Assembly (NCBI GenBank): GCA_020026175.1
Contig: JAHHQV010000002.1
Span: forward strand, 54,165-118,164
Length of the DNA stretch: 64,000 nucleotides
Source of the DNA: Phocaeicola sp.
GTDB taxonomy: Bacteria; Bacteroidota; Bacteroidia; Bacteroidales; Bacteroidaceae
Direction: 5' to 3'
The position numbers and the translations under genes are program-made. Position 1 is the stretch's first letter, and every line of letters starts with the position of its first letter. Below, one piece after another: positions 8,719-18,490 of this stretch. The notes beneath the pieces were generated by a model that searched no databases, was not told where the DNA came from, and saw only the letters and a program-made list of their open reading frames with translations.

Positions 8719-9648
8719 CTATTTCTTTCGGAATTTTATCTTTGGAAACAATTTTCTGAACCTTACTAAAGTTGTGTTGAAACTGCTGCCCGCTATCACA
8801 AGTGTAACAGCTATGAGTATAAGAAGTATTCCTCCTGTTATTCTCTGCGTAAAAGGTTCGCTGAACAGTGTCACACCGAATATAACGGCTACTACAGGTT
8901 CCAGTGCGCCAAGAATAGCTGTAGGCGTAGAACCTATGTATTGCACTGCAAGCGTGGTACATAGAAACGATACTGCCGTAGGAAACAATGCCAGGGCAAA
9001 TAGGTTGAACCATAGGTACCATCGTGTAGGAGTGGCAATCTGTGTACATCCCTTTGTAGTGGCAATGAATAGTGTCAGTCCGAATACGATTACGTAGAAA
9101 GTAAGTTTCACGGTAGGTATTTTCTTCAGTCTGTCTCTGTCTGCTCCCACGATATATATGGCATAAGACAAAGCCGAAACCATCACGAATATTATACCCG
9201 TGGTGCTGAGAGTATCTCCGTTTTCGTTTTTGTATAACATGGCAATTCCTAAAAGTGCCATGATTATGCATATTATGGTATTTACAGTAAGTTTCTCCTT
9301 GAAGAAAATGCACATTATAAGTGCCACCATAATGGGATATACGAATAATATTGTAGATGCAATACCCGCAGCCATATAGTTGTAGCTTTCGAACAAAGCA
9401 AATGATGAAAGAGCTACAAGTATACCCATTATGAATAGCGGAAAAATATCGTTTTTTGAAATCTTTATGCTATGTCCTCTTGTCTTTGTCATTATGCCAA
9501 GAATGAATATGGCAAATAGATACCTGAAGAAAAGAACAGAGTTGGTATCCATACCATCGGCATATAATGGAAGTGCAAAAAGCGGATTCATGCCATATGT
9601 GGCTGCTGCTATTATACCAAGAATATATCCTTTTGTTGTTGAATTCAT
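8719..9648 (-). CDS. EamA-family (DMT superfamily) transporter
   Basis: 309 residues with ten hydrophobic spans arranged as two EamA repeats. The first begins GYILGIIAAATYGMNPLFALPLY and the second around TGIIFVMVSALSYAIYIVGAD. The conserved segment near the end (TPTAILGALEPVVAVIFGVTLFSEPF) is the classical DMT signature with the Glu-Pro pair. The tail is basic (RKLFPKIKFRKK). Family members export amino acids, metabolites or drugs; the substrate cannot be read from sequence. The start is 26 nt downstream of the prmA stop on the same strand, so it is probably co-transcribed with prmA. Confidence 0.87.
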   Translation of the reverse strand: MNSTTKGYILGIIAAATYGMNPLFALPLYADGMDTNSVLFFRYLFAIFILGIMTKTRGHSIKISKNDIFPLFIMGILVALSSFALFESYNYMAAGIASTILFVYPIMVALIMCIFFKEKLTVNTIICIIMALLGIAMLYKNENGDTLSTTGIIFVMVSALSYAIYIVGADRDRLKKIPTVKLTFYVIVFGLTLFIATTKGCTQIATPTRWYLWFNLFALALFPTAVSFLCTTLAVQYIGSTPTAILGALEPVVAVIFGVTLFSEPFTQRITGGILLILIAVTLVIAGSSFNTTLVRFRKLFPKIKFRKK

Positions 9649-9674
9649 TGTCTGCTTTTATGTTTCTATACCGA

Positions 9675-10520
9675 TTATTCCAATATGAGTTTCACTGCAG
9701 CCCAGTTGTTTTTCTCACGATAATGTACGAACTTAAGTCCAAGACTTTCGCCTTTTTCTCTTATGGCGTCAATATCCTGTACGTAAAATCCGCTCATATA
9801 TATCTCCGAGCCTTGATGCATGCACTCTCTATATGCAGGCATGTCGTTCAGAAGGATGTTGCGGTTAATGTTTGCTATTATTACGTCAAAAGGCTTTTTG
9901 CCTTTGAGGAGTGAAGCATCGCCAAGTTCTACTGTTATGTTGTTGATGTTATTGAGTGCTATATTGTCGCGGGAGTTATTTACACACCAGTCATCAATGT
10001 CGATGGCTGTAACCCTGTCTGCACCTCTCATGCTTGCAAGTATGGCAAGGATAGATGTTCCGCAACCCATGTCGAGAACTGATTTTCCTTTAAGTTCTGC
10101 ATCAAGCAGCTCGCCAAGGATAGAGCTGGTGGTTTCGTGATGTCCCGTACCGAAAGCCATTTGTGGATTTATTAGGATTTCGTATTCAGCTTTTGGAAAA
10201 TTCTTGTGGAATGTGCTATGAATAACACATCTGTCTTCTATCACTATAGGTTGGAAGAAATTTTTCTCCCATTCCTCATTCCAGTTTTTATCTTCAGGTT
10301 CCAGAATGGAATAGCTTATTTGTGTGTCTGGCAACGGGAAATCTGAAATGACGGATTTAAGTTCTTCTTCGTTGAAAAGAGATTGCTGAACATACGCTTT
10401 AATACCACCTTCGCATTCTACGAAACTTTCGAAACCTATTTCAGCAGTAATGGCTGATATTACATCTGTGACAATTTCATTGCAAGGTTGTGCAGTAAAA
10501 GTAACTTCAAAGTATTTCAT
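9675..10520 (-). CDS. prmA: Ribosomal protein L11 methyltransferase
   Basis: 281 residues. The N-terminal ~100 residues form the substrate-recognition domain (opening MKYFEVTFTAQPCNEI, with EDKNWNEEWEKNFFQPI, a PrmA landmark). The SAM-dependent methyltransferase domain follows, with motif I VLDMGCGTSILAILAS, INPQMAFGTGHHETT ahead of it, and motif IV IIANINRNIL. The enzyme trimethylates Lys and the N-terminus of ribosomal protein L11. It is first in a unit with the EamA carrier downstream. A -7-like TACCTTTG lies on the minus strand at 10557-10550, but I see no good -33 partner. Confidence 0.95.
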   Translation of the reverse strand: MKYFEVTFTAQPCNEIVTDVISAITAEIGFESFVECEGGIKAYVQQSLFNEEELKSVISDFPLPDTQISYSILEPEDKNWNEEWEKNFFQPIVIEDRCVIHSTFHKNFPKAEYEILINPQMAFGTGHHETTSSILGELLDAELKGKSVLDMGCGTSILAILASMRGADRVTAIDIDDWCVNNSRDNIALNNINNITVELGDASLLKGKKPFDVIIANINRNILLNDMPAYRECMHQGSEIYMSGFYVQDIDAIREKGESLGLKFVHYREKNNWAAVKLILE

Positions 10521-10562
10521 ATATAGACAATGTTTAATAAATTTGGATACAAAGGTAGAAAA

Positions 10563-10578
10563 AATAGGGAAATCCCTA
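10563..10578. promoter_or_regulatory. Palindrome in the divergent prmA / exported-protein gap
   Basis: ATAGGG-AAAT-CCCTAT is a perfect 6+6 dyad between two divergent genes, just upstream of the prmA -7-like box. A TATCTTTG box for the rightward gene lies at 10623-10630. A regulator site is possible, but there is no candidate protein. Confidence 0.35.
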
Positions 10579-10668
10579 TGTTATATTAGGGTTTTTCTAT
10601 ATACAGGGTAATTAAATCATTTTATCTTTGTATTTGAAAAATAGTAATAATTTAATTATAGACAGTAT

Positions 10669-11961
10669 ATGAGAAATATCGTATTGACTTCCATGCTTTT
10701 GGTCTTCTTGCCGTTGTTGGCTGTGGCGCAGAGTAATGATGACCTTTACTTTATTCCGAAAAAGAACAAAGAAACTAAAAAGGTTGAAGTTGTATCTAAG
10801 GAAGTTTCGGCTAGAACGGTAGATGCCTCAATGTCGTCTTCAGCACCATCTGTTGTTGTCAGAGATACTAAGGGAAATATACGTGATGTAGATGAGTATA
10901 ATCGTCGATATACATCGCGCGATAATAAATTCAGTTCCGATGGCGAGACATTGTATGTAGATGAAAAGCCATATGACGAGAGAGGTGAGTGGGTAAATGG
11001 CTTCCAGGGTTCGGATATGGACTATGAGTACGCAATGCGTATCGTCCGTTTCCGTAGTCCTAGATATGCTATACCGGTAAGTAGTCCGCTTTACTGGGAT
11101 GTGGTGTATGGAGCACTTCCTTCGTGGGACTGGAATGTGTATGACGACGGAATGTATGCCTATGTATTCCCTACTTATACCAACCGCCTGTGGTGGGACT
11201 GGCGATGGTCTTCAAGTTTCTATGGTCCGTCATTCGGATTCAGCATGAGCTGGGGTTCTCCTTGGTATTATAGCAATTGGCATTCTCCGTATTGGTACGA
11301 TAGATGGTATGGCGGCTGGTATGGCGGATATTGGGGACATCATCACCATTGCTGTTATTATGACTATCCTTACTATGGCAGCAGTAGCCGATGGTATCGT
11401 TCGGGGCATACTGATTATAGACCGGGAAGATATCAGTCTTATACAAGAGGTTCAAATGTCAGCTCGGGCAACTCCGGTTCTTCTTCTTTTACAAGGAGAC
11501 CACAGAATTCTTCGTCTGAGATAAGATATAATAGGGCGAATACTGCAAGTAGACGTTCGTCGATAGGAAGAGTGGTTTCAGGCAGTAGTAGTTCAAGAGA
11601 CGAGTCGGTCAATTCGGTCCGTTCAGGAAGAACAGCCATAAGAAATAATAATGGTATTTCTACAGGTACAGGTTCACGTGTCAACTCTGGTGCGTTTACT
11701 CGTCCAAGTTCAAGGTCTTATTCTCGCCAGAATTCAGGTACTTATATCCGTCGTAGCTCGACAAATGTTGACAGAAGTGGCTCTGACTATTCTCGCCCAA
11801 GTAGTACGAGAAGAAGTTCTAGTTATAACAGTAGAAGTTCGCAAAGTACATATCAACGCTCAAGTGGTAGCAGCTTTAGCAGAAGCAGTAATAGTGGATA
11901 TAGCAAATCTTCGGGTGGTTCTGTAACACGTTCGGGTGGTGGAAGCAGCCGTCGTAGATAA
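10669..11961 (+). CDS. Exported low-complexity protein, Trp/Tyr-rich then Ser/Arg-rich
   Basis: 430 residues with a clear signal peptide (MRNIVLTSMLLVFLPLLAVA, cut before QSNDD). Residues ~25-125 are moderately charged. Residues ~130-245 are extraordinarily rich in Trp, Tyr and Gly, including YGGWYGGYWGHHHHCCYY. The last ~170 residues are mainly Ser, Arg, Gly, Asn and Thr in irregular short repeats and end in GGGSSRRR. No enzyme motif is visible. Such exported proteins are seen in Bacteroidales upstream of beta-barrel genes, as here (29-nt gap to 11991), so the pair is probably co-transcribed. A surface-exposed, possibly disordered role is an inference from composition; the His/Cys patch could bind metal. 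A -7 box TATCTTTG is at 10623-10630. Confidence 0.8.
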   Translation: MRNIVLTSMLLVFLPLLAVAQSNDDLYFIPKKNKETKKVEVVSKEVSARTVDASMSSSAPSVVVRDTKGNIRDVDEYNRRYTSRDNKFSSDGETLYVDEKPYDERGEWVNGFQGSDMDYEYAMRIVRFRSPRYAIPVSSPLYWDVVYGALPSWDWNVYDDGMYAYVFPTYTNRLWWDWRWSSSFYGPSFGFSMSWGSPWYYSNWHSPYWYDRWYGGWYGGYWGHHHHCCYYDYPYYGSSSRWYRSGHTDYRPGRYQSYTRGSNVSSGNSGSSSFTRRPQNSSSEIRYNRANTASRRSSIGRVVSGSSSSRDESVNSVRSGRTAIRNNNGISTGTGSRVNSGAFTRPSSRSYSRQNSGTYIRRSSTNVDRSGSDYSRPSSTRRSSSYNSRSSQSTYQRSSGSSFSRSSNSGYSKSSGGSVTRSGGGSSRRR

Positions 11962-11990
11962 TCTGGTAGTGTTTTTAAAAATTAGGAATC

Positions 11991-13619
11991 ATGAAAAAAT
12001 ATAATATTTTTGGTGTGTTGGTTATGTCAATATCGGCATTGACAGCACAGAATCAGTATGATGCTGCACGTATTGCAGGAACAGAACTTAATGGTACGGC
12101 CCGTTTTGTAGGAATGGGTGGAGCTATGGGAGCTTTAGGTGCAGATATTTCTGTCATGGGAACAAACCCTGCTGGCATAGCTATGTTCAGAAGCCATAAC
12201 TTCTCAACTTCTTTTGGCCTTAACAAGAATGTTACTACCAGTACATTTACAGGAATGAAGGTTTCAGATGATCGTACAAAAGCATCTTTTGACCAGATAG
12301 GATTTGTATATTCCAACAAGATTGGTAACAAGACAAACCTAAGATATATGAATGTAGGTTTTAACTATCATAAGGCTGTTAATTTCAATCGTCAGTTTAC
12401 ATCTAAAGGTGGATTGGGAGGATCTTCTCTTAGTTGGCAGATGACAGACATGCTGCTAGGCTCTGGTTGTGATTCTAAAATGTACGACAATATTTTGGAT
12501 GCAAAAAATCCATATACATCAGAATCATTTTATGGGATTCCATATCTTGCTACAATGGGGGCAAGGACAGGATTGGTTGATGGTGGCACTGATGAACAGG
12601 GTTTTTATCTGATGGGTTGGAATGGAGATATGGGAGAATATTATAGCCGTGAAGAAGGTGGAATAAACCAATATGATTTTAATATATCTTTCAATGTCCA
12701 AGATCGTTTTTATGTTGGTTTGACATTGGGTGTATATGATGTGAAATATAATAAATATTCCTCTTACTCGGAAACATTGCTTGATGATGTAGATGCAGAT
12801 AATGGAAATTTTACACTAAACAACTGGTTTAGTACCAGAGGTACAGGTTATGATGTGAAGCTAGGTTTTATAGCCCGTCCTTTCGAATATTCTCCATTTA
12901 GGATTGGATTTGCTATTCATACACCAGTTTGGTATCAGCTTACCGACAGATATACTTCAAATCTGAGTACTGATATTTTTGCATTTGAAAACCAATATAA
13001 TGAAAATCTATCTGATTATCTTAATCCTGACTATGTATTGGACTATCATATGCGTACTCCGTGGAAATTCAATGTTAATTTGGGAACAACATTTAGTGGC
13101 ATACTTGCAGTAGGTGCAGAATATGAATATTCTGATTATTCGAGTATAAATTATTCTGATTATGACGGATATGAAATGAACAGTATTAATGAGTCTATGG
13201 ACAAATACTTGAAGGGGGTTCATACATTAAAGTTGGGTATGGAAGCAATGCTTACACCATCTTTTGCGTTCCGTGCTGGCTATAACTATGTTACATCTTC
13301 TTTTGAGGATGGTTCTGCCAGATATATTCCTAATATTGAATCAATGAAGGATAAATATATGTGGTTTGATGAAACTAGAACAGACCCGGAATATCATAAT
13401 ATTAAAGCACGAAATACATTGACATTGGGTATTGGGTATAGAGGAAAGATTGTTTATGCAGACTTGGCATATAAGTATGATTTCTATAAATCTGATTTCT
13501 ATATGTTTGATGATTATAAATTTAGCGATGATGGTCTTTGGGTCAATAGCAGAAACAGTTCGGCTGCAGTAGACCATAATCGCCACCAAGTTTTATTCAC
13601 TATAGGATGTAGTTTCTAG
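11991..13619 (+). CDS. Outer-membrane beta-barrel protein, OmpP1/FadL-like
   Basis: 542 residues with a signal peptide (MKKYNIFGVLVMSISALTAQ). The mature N-terminus (YDAARIAGTELNGTARFVGMGGAMGALGADIS) and the following SVMGTNPAGIAMF match the OmpP1/FadL-type family of Bacteroidetes often labelled hemin receptor. The rest alternates hydrophobic and polar residues with many aromatic ends, as expected for a ~14-strand barrel, and ends in a Phe (VLFTIGCSF), the usual barrel-assembly signal. FadL relatives carry hydrophobic substrates across the outer membrane; the substrate here is unknown. It follows the low-complexity exported protein and is closed by a terminator at 13687-13722. Confidence 0.85.
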   Translation: MKKYNIFGVLVMSISALTAQNQYDAARIAGTELNGTARFVGMGGAMGALGADISVMGTNPAGIAMFRSHNFSTSFGLNKNVTTSTFTGMKVSDDRTKASFDQIGFVYSNKIGNKTNLRYMNVGFNYHKAVNFNRQFTSKGGLGGSSLSWQMTDMLLGSGCDSKMYDNILDAKNPYTSESFYGIPYLATMGARTGLVDGGTDEQGFYLMGWNGDMGEYYSREEGGINQYDFNISFNVQDRFYVGLTLGVYDVKYNKYSSYSETLLDDVDADNGNFTLNNWFSTRGTGYDVKLGFIARPFEYSPFRIGFAIHTPVWYQLTDRYTSNLSTDIFAFENQYNENLSDYLNPDYVLDYHMRTPWKFNVNLGTTFSGILAVGAEYEYSDYSSINYSDYDGYEMNSINESMDKYLKGVHTLKLGMEAMLTPSFAFRAGYNYVTSSFEDGSARYIPNIESMKDKYMWFDETRTDPEYHNIKARNTLTLGIGYRGKIVYADLAYKYDFYKSDFYMFDDYKFSDDGLWVNSRNSSAAVDHNRHQVLFTIGCSF

Positions 13620-13686
13620 AAACTAAAGACACCAGGTATTGATGATAATTGGTGTTCATTTTTAATTGATTATATTAATGGGTAAT

Positions 13687-13722
13687 AGAGTGGAACCAGA
13701 AATGGTTCTGCTCTTTTTTTTA
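13687..13722 (+). terminator. Rho-independent terminator after the beta-barrel gene
   Basis: AGAGTGGAACCA pairs with TGGTTCTGCTCT around a GAAA tetraloop and is followed by eight T. The remainder of the 13620-14024 gap holds the small-RNA candidate and AT-rich sequence. Confidence 0.85.
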
Positions 13723-13819
13723 TATATCACGATGTATGGTATTGAATATAAAACGGCTGTAACCAAAGGAAATAATACTGCTTTTATATGTTTGAAGTAT
13801 ATGCGAAATGTATAGGCAT

Positions 13820-13885
13820 AAAAAAAGGAGTACCGCTGTACTCCAACCTTTGTTAACCTTAAAATCTAATACTATGAAAAACACG
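13820..13885 (-). ncRNA. Candidate ~66-nt small RNA downstream of hisB
   Basis: On the minus strand a promoter (ATTG at 13919-13916, 19-nt spacer, TACCTTTG at 13896-13889) is followed about 40 nt later by a perfect terminator: GGAGTAC-AGCG-GTACTCC (13844-13827) and seven T. No meaningful reading frame lies between. Inside, CCTTTGTAAC at the promoter is mirrored by GTTAACAAAGG in the RNA, giving a second possible structure. The exact 5' end (about 13885) is inferred from spacing. It could instead be an orphan leader or a processed 3' fragment of the his transcript, but the good promoter argues for a separate RNA. Confidence 0.55.
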
Positions 13886-13888
13886 TTA

Positions 13889-13919
13889 CAAAGGTAGTGC
13901 TTTATCCGAGATTTGCAAT
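13889..13919 (-). promoter_or_regulatory. Promoter of the small-RNA candidate
   Basis: Read on the minus strand: ATTG (-33), 19 nt, TACCTTTG (-7). This agrees with the Bacteroidetes primary sigma consensus in both box sequence and spacing. Confidence 0.55.
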
Positions 13920-14024
13920 AATTTGTATATAAAATAGAGTGTTTTATAGCATGTATTAACAGTTTAACTTTATTTGTAAGGACTGTTAACGAAAGGGATA
14001 GTTTTATACTGTGCTTGTAGAAAT

Positions 14025-15146
14025 TCATAAGCATCCTTTGCTTGATGGTATGTTGAAGTTATATATATCTCTTTTTACTGCCATACGTATGCTTTTGGCG
14101 AATGTTTTGAATATACCCTCTATCTTATGATGCTCGTTTTCTCCTTCAGCTTTTATGTTCAGATTCATTTTTGCAGCATCACTCAGCGACTTGAAGAAAT
14201 GATGAAACATTTCAGTAGGCATATCGCCTATTTTTTCACGTTTGAATTTTGCATCCCATACCAACCACGAACGTCCGCCGAAATCGAGTGTAACTTGGCA
14301 TAGACAGTCGTCCATTGGAAGACAATATCCATATCTTTCTATTCCTCTTTTTTCTCCCAATGCTTTGTAGATACATTCTCCTAAAGCAATAGCTGTATCT
14401 TCTATGGTGTGATGCTCGTCTACATAGAGGTCTCCCTCAACTTTTACTGTAAGATTCATCCCTCCATGTTTTCCTATTTGTTCCAGCATATGGTTGAAAA
14501 ATCCCAATCCAGTATCTATACTGCAAGTTCCGTCACCGTCGAGGTTTAATGATACAAATATATCTGTTTCTTTTGTCTTGCGTCTGATTTCGGCAGCCCT
14601 TTCGCCAGCAATAAGATAGTCTGTAATTTTGTTCCAGTCTGTAGTAGCCAGTACACAATAGCTTTCAAGAGAATTGTCATTTAGTATATCTTTACTATCC
14701 TGCATCAGTATAGCTTTGCATCCAAGGTTCTTCGCCAGTTCCACATCTGTAGCTCTATCGCCAATAACCAGACTGTTTTGCATGTCATATTCAGGGTTGC
14801 AGATGTATTTCGTCAACATTCTGGTACGCGGTTTTCTTGTAGGGGCATTGTCTTCGGGGAAACTTTTGTCTATACAGACGTCATCAAAAACTATACCTTC
14901 ATTGCTGAAAGTTTTCATTATTAGATTATGTACGGGCCAGAAGGTCTTTTCGGGAAATGAGGGGGTACCCAGACCGTCCTGATTTGTTACCATCACAAGT
15001 TCAAAATCAAGCTTTTCACATATATAGCTTAAGTTACGGATAACCTTAGGGTAAAACTCAAGTTTTTTGAAAGAATCAAGCTGATAGTCTGTTGGTGGTT
15101 CTATAACCAGAGTTCCGTCTCTATCTATAAAAAGTACTTTTTTCAT
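14025..15146 (-). CDS. hisB: Bifunctional histidinol-phosphatase / imidazoleglycerol-phosphate dehydratase
   Basis: 373 residues. The N-terminal ~165 residues form a HAD phosphatase opening with FIDRDGTLV (nucleophile and acid/base Asp) and containing the Cys pair region and [14 protein letters not shown]. From about 180 to the end is the dehydratase domain, with metal-binding [13 protein letters not shown] and [15 protein letters not shown]. It catalyses steps 6 and 8 of histidine synthesis. The fused form is the one found in Bacteroides and enterobacteria. It is the last gene of the hisGDCB run, 17 nt after hisC, under the attenuator at 18417-18559. Confidence 0.96.
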   Translation of the reverse strand: MKKVLFIDRDGTLVIEPPTDYQLDSFKKLEFYPKVIRNLSYICEKLDFELVMVTNQDGLGTPSFPEKTFWPVHNLIMKTFSNEGIVFDDVCIDKSFPEDNAPTRKPRTRMLTKYICNPEYDMQNSLVIGDRATDVELAKNLGCKAILMQDSKDILNDNSLESYCVLATTDWNKITDYLIAGERAAEIRRKTKETDIFVSLNLDGDGTCSIDTGLGFFNHMLEQIGKHGGMNLTVKVEGDLYVDEHHTIEDTAIALGECIYKALGEKRGIERYGYCLPMDDCLCQVTLDFGGRSWLVWDAKFKREKIGDMPTEMFHHFFKSLSDAAKMNLNIKAEGENEHHKIEGIFKTFAKSIRMAVKRDIYNFNIPSSKGCL

Positions 15147-15163
15147 TGGTTCAGATTTTATTG

Positions 15164-16198
15164 TTAGTATTCATGAAGTGCGTTTAGTAGAGCATCATTC
15201 TCAGGACGTGTACCTACTGTTATTCTGAGACAATTGTTGCACAATATTACATTCGTTCTGTTTCTTACAATAATTCCTTTCTCCACAAGATGATTGTATA
15301 TAGTTTTAGCATCCGATACTCTTGTCAGAAAGAAATTTGCATCAGTAGGGTAGATGTGTTTGCAGCACTTCAGTACACTTAATTCCTTCAAAAGTCTTTC
15401 TCTTTCATTTTTAAGACTTTCCACCCATTCTTTTACCAGATAATGTTTTTCTAACATTTTTAGAGCTTCATCTTGTGTCAGTCTGTTGATATTATATGGA
15501 TATTTTATTTTATTTAATATCTCGATTATCTCTGTAGATGCAAATGCCATTCCTAGCCTTATGGCGGCACATCCCCAGGCTTTTGAAAAAGTCTGGAGTA
15601 TTATCAGGTTAGGATATGTATCTAGTTCGGAAAGGAATGATTTGTGGTTGGAAAAATCAGAATAGGCTTCGTCTAATATTACTATTCCTTGAAATTTTTT
15701 TAATATAGTTTCTATCTCTTTTCTGTGGAAACAGTTACCAGTAGGGTTATTAGGCGAACATATGAATATCAGTTTGGTGTTGTTGTCTGTTGAATTCAGC
15801 AAGTCTGATGCTTTGAATTGAAAGTTTTCATCAAGAAGCACTTTCCTATATTCCACATCATTTATGTCAGCACATACTTGATACATACCATAAGTAGGCT
15901 CTACGGCTACTACATTGTCTTTGCCTGGGTTGCAAAAGGCTCTATAAACCAAATCTATAGGTTCATCGCTACCGTTTCCCAAAAAGATGTTTTTAGTATC
16001 AATACCCTTTATTATGGAAATTTTGTTCTTTACATCTTTCTGCAAAGGGTCAGGATATCTGTTGTTTGGTGAATTAAAAGGATTTTCATTAGCATCAAGA
16101 AAAATGGATGCTTTTGCACCGTTATATTCGTTTCTGGCCGATGAATATGTTTCAAGCGACCATATGTTGTGACGTGTCAATTCTTTAAGTGGTTTCAT
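15164..16198 (-). CDS. hisC: Histidinol-phosphate aminotransferase
   Basis: 344 residues, class I/II PLP-dependent aminotransferase that makes histidinol phosphate with glutamate as amino donor. Visible landmarks are FLDANENPF near the start, [11 protein letters not shown], the CSPNNPTGN segment, ILDEAYSDF, the PLP-binding lysine in [14 protein letters not shown], and the C-terminal LRITVGT. It lies between hisD (13-nt gap) and hisB (17-nt gap), so it is part of the same transcript. Confidence 0.96.
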   Translation of the reverse strand: MKPLKELTRHNIWSLETYSSARNEYNGAKASIFLDANENPFNSPNNRYPDPLQKDVKNKISIIKGIDTKNIFLGNGSDEPIDLVYRAFCNPGKDNVVAVEPTYGMYQVCADINDVEYRKVLLDENFQFKASDLLNSTDNNTKLIFICSPNNPTGNCFHRKEIETILKKFQGIVILDEAYSDFSNHKSFLSELDTYPNLIILQTFSKAWGCAAIRLGMAFASTEIIEILNKIKYPYNINRLTQDEALKMLEKHYLVKEWVESLKNERERLLKELSVLKCCKHIYPTDANFFLTRVSDAKTIYNHLVEKGIIVRNRTNVILCNNCLRITVGTRPENDALLNALHEY

Positions 16199-16211
16199 AT
16201 TGGATATAAAT

Positions 16212-17504
16212 TTATATGCTATAAATGCTTTCTTTTAGTCTTATCGAAACTGCATTCTTATGGGCATCAAGCAGTTCGTTTGCAGCCATAGTCTCAATAG
16301 TCGGTCCTAAGTTTCTTATTCCTTCTTTTGTAATTTCCTGGAATGTTATTTTTCGTACAAAACTGTCAAGATTTACACCGCTGTAAGCTTTGGCATATCC
16401 GTTAGTGGGAAGTGTATGATTTGTACCCGAGGCGTAATCGCCCGCACTTTCTGGGGTAAACGGACCTAGGAAAACAGAGCCGGCATTGACTATCCTTTCG
16501 GCCAACTGCATATAGTTTTTTGTTTCTATTATTAGATGTTCGGGGGCATATTCATTTACCATATCAATAGCTTCGTCTATATTTTTTACAAGTATAAGTT
16601 TGCTGTGAGAAAGAGACTTTTCTGTTATCTCTTTTCTTGGTAGCAGAACAAGTTGTTTCCCTACTTCAGATTTTACATTGTCAAGAAGTTCGGGAGAGGT
16701 AGTTATAAGTATGGCCTGACTGTCCACTCCGTGTTCAGCTTGAGATAGAAGGTCGGATGCTACAAATGAGGTATTAGCAGTCTCGTCTGCCAATACAGTC
16801 ACTTCTGAAGGACCTGCAGGCATGTCTATTGCTACATCGTGTAAAGACACCTCTTGTTTGGCTGCCATTACATACTGATTTCCCGGACCGAATATCTTAT
16901 ATACTTTAGGTATGCTCTCTGTTCCGTAAGCCATAGCTCCTATTGCTTGTACACCGCCAGCCTTGAATATCCTGTTTACGCCGGCAGTTTTTGCAGCATA
17001 AAGTATTGCAGGATTTATTTTCCCGTCTTTATCAGGTGGAGAACAAAGTACAATTTCCTTGCATCCTGCTATCTTGGCTGGAGTGGCAAGCATAAGCACC
17101 GTAGAAAACAAAGGGGCAGTTCCTCCAGGTATGTAAAGTCCTACTTTTTCTATGGCTACTGATTTTTGCCAGCATGTTACTCCTTGTGTTGTAGTAACTT
17201 TTTCGCCGATGAATTTCTGTGACGAGTGGAAAGTCTGTATGTTTTTCAGAGCTGTATTTATAGCTTCTTTCAGATTGTTGTTTATGCTTTTTTCGGCTTC
17301 ATCGAATTCCTTTTCTGAAACTTCGAGTGAAGAGAGTGAAGTATTGTCGAATTTTTCTTCATATTCCATCACTGCTTTATCTCCATTTTTTCGTATGTCT
17401 TTCAGTATGTCTACTACGGTTCTTCTGAGTTTTTCTAAGTTTAGTGTAGGACGGTCAAGAAGTTTCTTCCATTCTTCTCTATTTGGATATTTTATGATGT
17501 TCAT
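16212..17504 (-). CDS. hisD: Histidinol dehydrogenase
   Basis: 430 residues, normal length. The zinc-dependent enzyme oxidises histidinol to histidine in two NAD-linked steps. Landmarks are [43 protein letters not shown], the signature [14 protein letters not shown] and [13 protein letters not shown] with the metal-binding Gln/His pair, and YAPEHLI. It sits between hisG (23-nt gap) and hisC, in pathway-consistent order. Confidence 0.97.
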   Translation of the reverse strand: MNIIKYPNREEWKKLLDRPTLNLEKLRRTVVDILKDIRKNGDKAVMEYEEKFDNTSLSSLEVSEKEFDEAEKSINNNLKEAINTALKNIQTFHSSQKFIGEKVTTTQGVTCWQKSVAIEKVGLYIPGGTAPLFSTVLMLATPAKIAGCKEIVLCSPPDKDGKINPAILYAAKTAGVNRIFKAGGVQAIGAMAYGTESIPKVYKIFGPGNQYVMAAKQEVSLHDVAIDMPAGPSEVTVLADETANTSFVASDLLSQAEHGVDSQAILITTSPELLDNVKSEVGKQLVLLPRKEITEKSLSHSKLILVKNIDEAIDMVNEYAPEHLIIETKNYMQLAERIVNAGSVFLGPFTPESAGDYASGTNHTLPTNGYAKAYSGVNLDSFVRKITFQEITKEGIRNLGPTIETMAANELLDAHKNAVSIRLKESIYSI

Positions 17505-17527
17505 GGCATTTTCATTGTTGTTATAGA

Positions 17528-18379
17528 CTATAGAATCATTTTTTCGATAGGCAATACAAGTATTCCTTGTGCTCCTATGGCTTTAAGTTTCCCTATTATG
17601 TCCCAAAAGCATTTTTGATCTAATACAGTATGTACGCTGCTCCATCCTTCACTGGCAAGTGGCATTACTGTAGGACTTTTTATTCCTGGAAGTACTTCTA
17701 TAATTTCATTTACTTTCTCTGTAGGAACATTCATAAGTACATATTTTTTTTCTTCAGCAGCTTTTACAGCTTCAATTCTAAAAAGCAGTTCTTTCAGGAT
17801 TTCTTTTTTTCCGTCATCCATATTTTTGTTGCCTATGAGTATAGCTTCGCTTTTCATTACCACTTCCACCTCTTTCAGGTTATTGCTGATAAGTGTAGAT
17901 CCTGAACTTACTATATCAAATATAGCATCAGCCAGTCCTATTCCAGGTGCTATTTCAACAGAGCCTGTTATTACATGGATGTCTGCTTCTATATTGTTTT
18001 TATGAAGGAATTTCTTCAATATAACAGGATATGATGTAGCTATCTTCTTGCCATTGAACCATTCCAACCCTGTGTATTCAATTTCTTTGTGTAGGGCAAG
18101 TGACAATCGGCATTTGCTGAATCCAAGTTTTTTTATGACAGCAGCATTTTCTTTCGTTTCTTCAAATTCATTTTCTCCTACTATACCCATATCTGCCACT
18201 CCATTTGCTACACATTGAGGTATATCGTCATCGCGTAAAAAAAGAATTTCTACAGGAAAATTCGATGACTGTGTAAGTAGGGTACGCTTTGATGTAGATA
18301 ATTTGATGTCTGCTTCTGCGAGTAAGGTCATTGTGTCTTCAAACAATCGGCCTTTAGATTGTACGGCTATTCTAAGCAT
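17528..18379 (-). CDS. hisG: ATP phosphoribosyltransferase, long (self-regulated) form
   Basis: 283 residues, first enzyme of histidine synthesis, joining ATP and PRPP. It is the long form: the catalytic part opens LRIAVQSKGRLFEDT and contains DMGIVGENEF and the phosphate-binding ISSGSTL-type segment (DIVSSGSTLISN). The C-terminal ~75 residues (KYVLMNVPTEKVNEI...LPGIKSPTVMPL) are the ACT-like domain that gives histidine feedback inhibition. It is the first structural gene after the attenuator, so enzyme activity and transcription are both controlled by histidine. The other his genes (hisA, F, H, I) are not in this window. Confidence 0.96.
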   Translation of the reverse strand: MLRIAVQSKGRLFEDTMTLLAEADIKLSTSKRTLLTQSSNFPVEILFLRDDDIPQCVANGVADMGIVGENEFEETKENAAVIKKLGFSKCRLSLALHKEIEYTGLEWFNGKKIATSYPVILKKFLHKNNIEADIHVITGSVEIAPGIGLADAIFDIVSSGSTLISNNLKEVEVVMKSEAILIGNKNMDDGKKEILKELLFRIEAVKAAEEKKYVLMNVPTEKVNEIIEVLPGIKSPTVMPLASEGWSSVHTVLDQKCFWDIIGKLKAIGAQGILVLPIEKMIL

Positions 18380-18416
18380 ATTGTTAGTGTTTTAAAATTT
18401 GATTTTTGTTAATGGT

Positions 18417-18458
18417 AATAAAAAAGGCTTGCCGTATGATTGTATAACGGCAAGCCTT
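18417..18458 (-). terminator. his attenuator terminator
   Basis: On the minus strand AAGGCTTGCCG (18458-18448), a 13-nt loop and CGGCAAGCCTT (18434-18424) form an 11-bp stem ending in a T run. It sits between the His-rich leader peptide and hisG, with no gene ending just before it, so it is a leader attenuator and not an end-of-operon terminator. The leader segment at 18503-18496 (GGTGGGCT) can pair with the 5' arm (GGCTTGCC), mostly through G-U pairs, as a possible antiterminator. Confidence 0.85.
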
Positions 18459-18490
18459 AATATGTTTTCTTGTTCTGTAACTATACAAAG

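Noticed and set aside
18417..18458. Hairpin as the ordinary terminator of the thioesterase gene at 18647
   Set aside because: It is 190 nt beyond that gene's end, with a promoter and a His-rich leader peptide between. Attenuator is the simpler reading.
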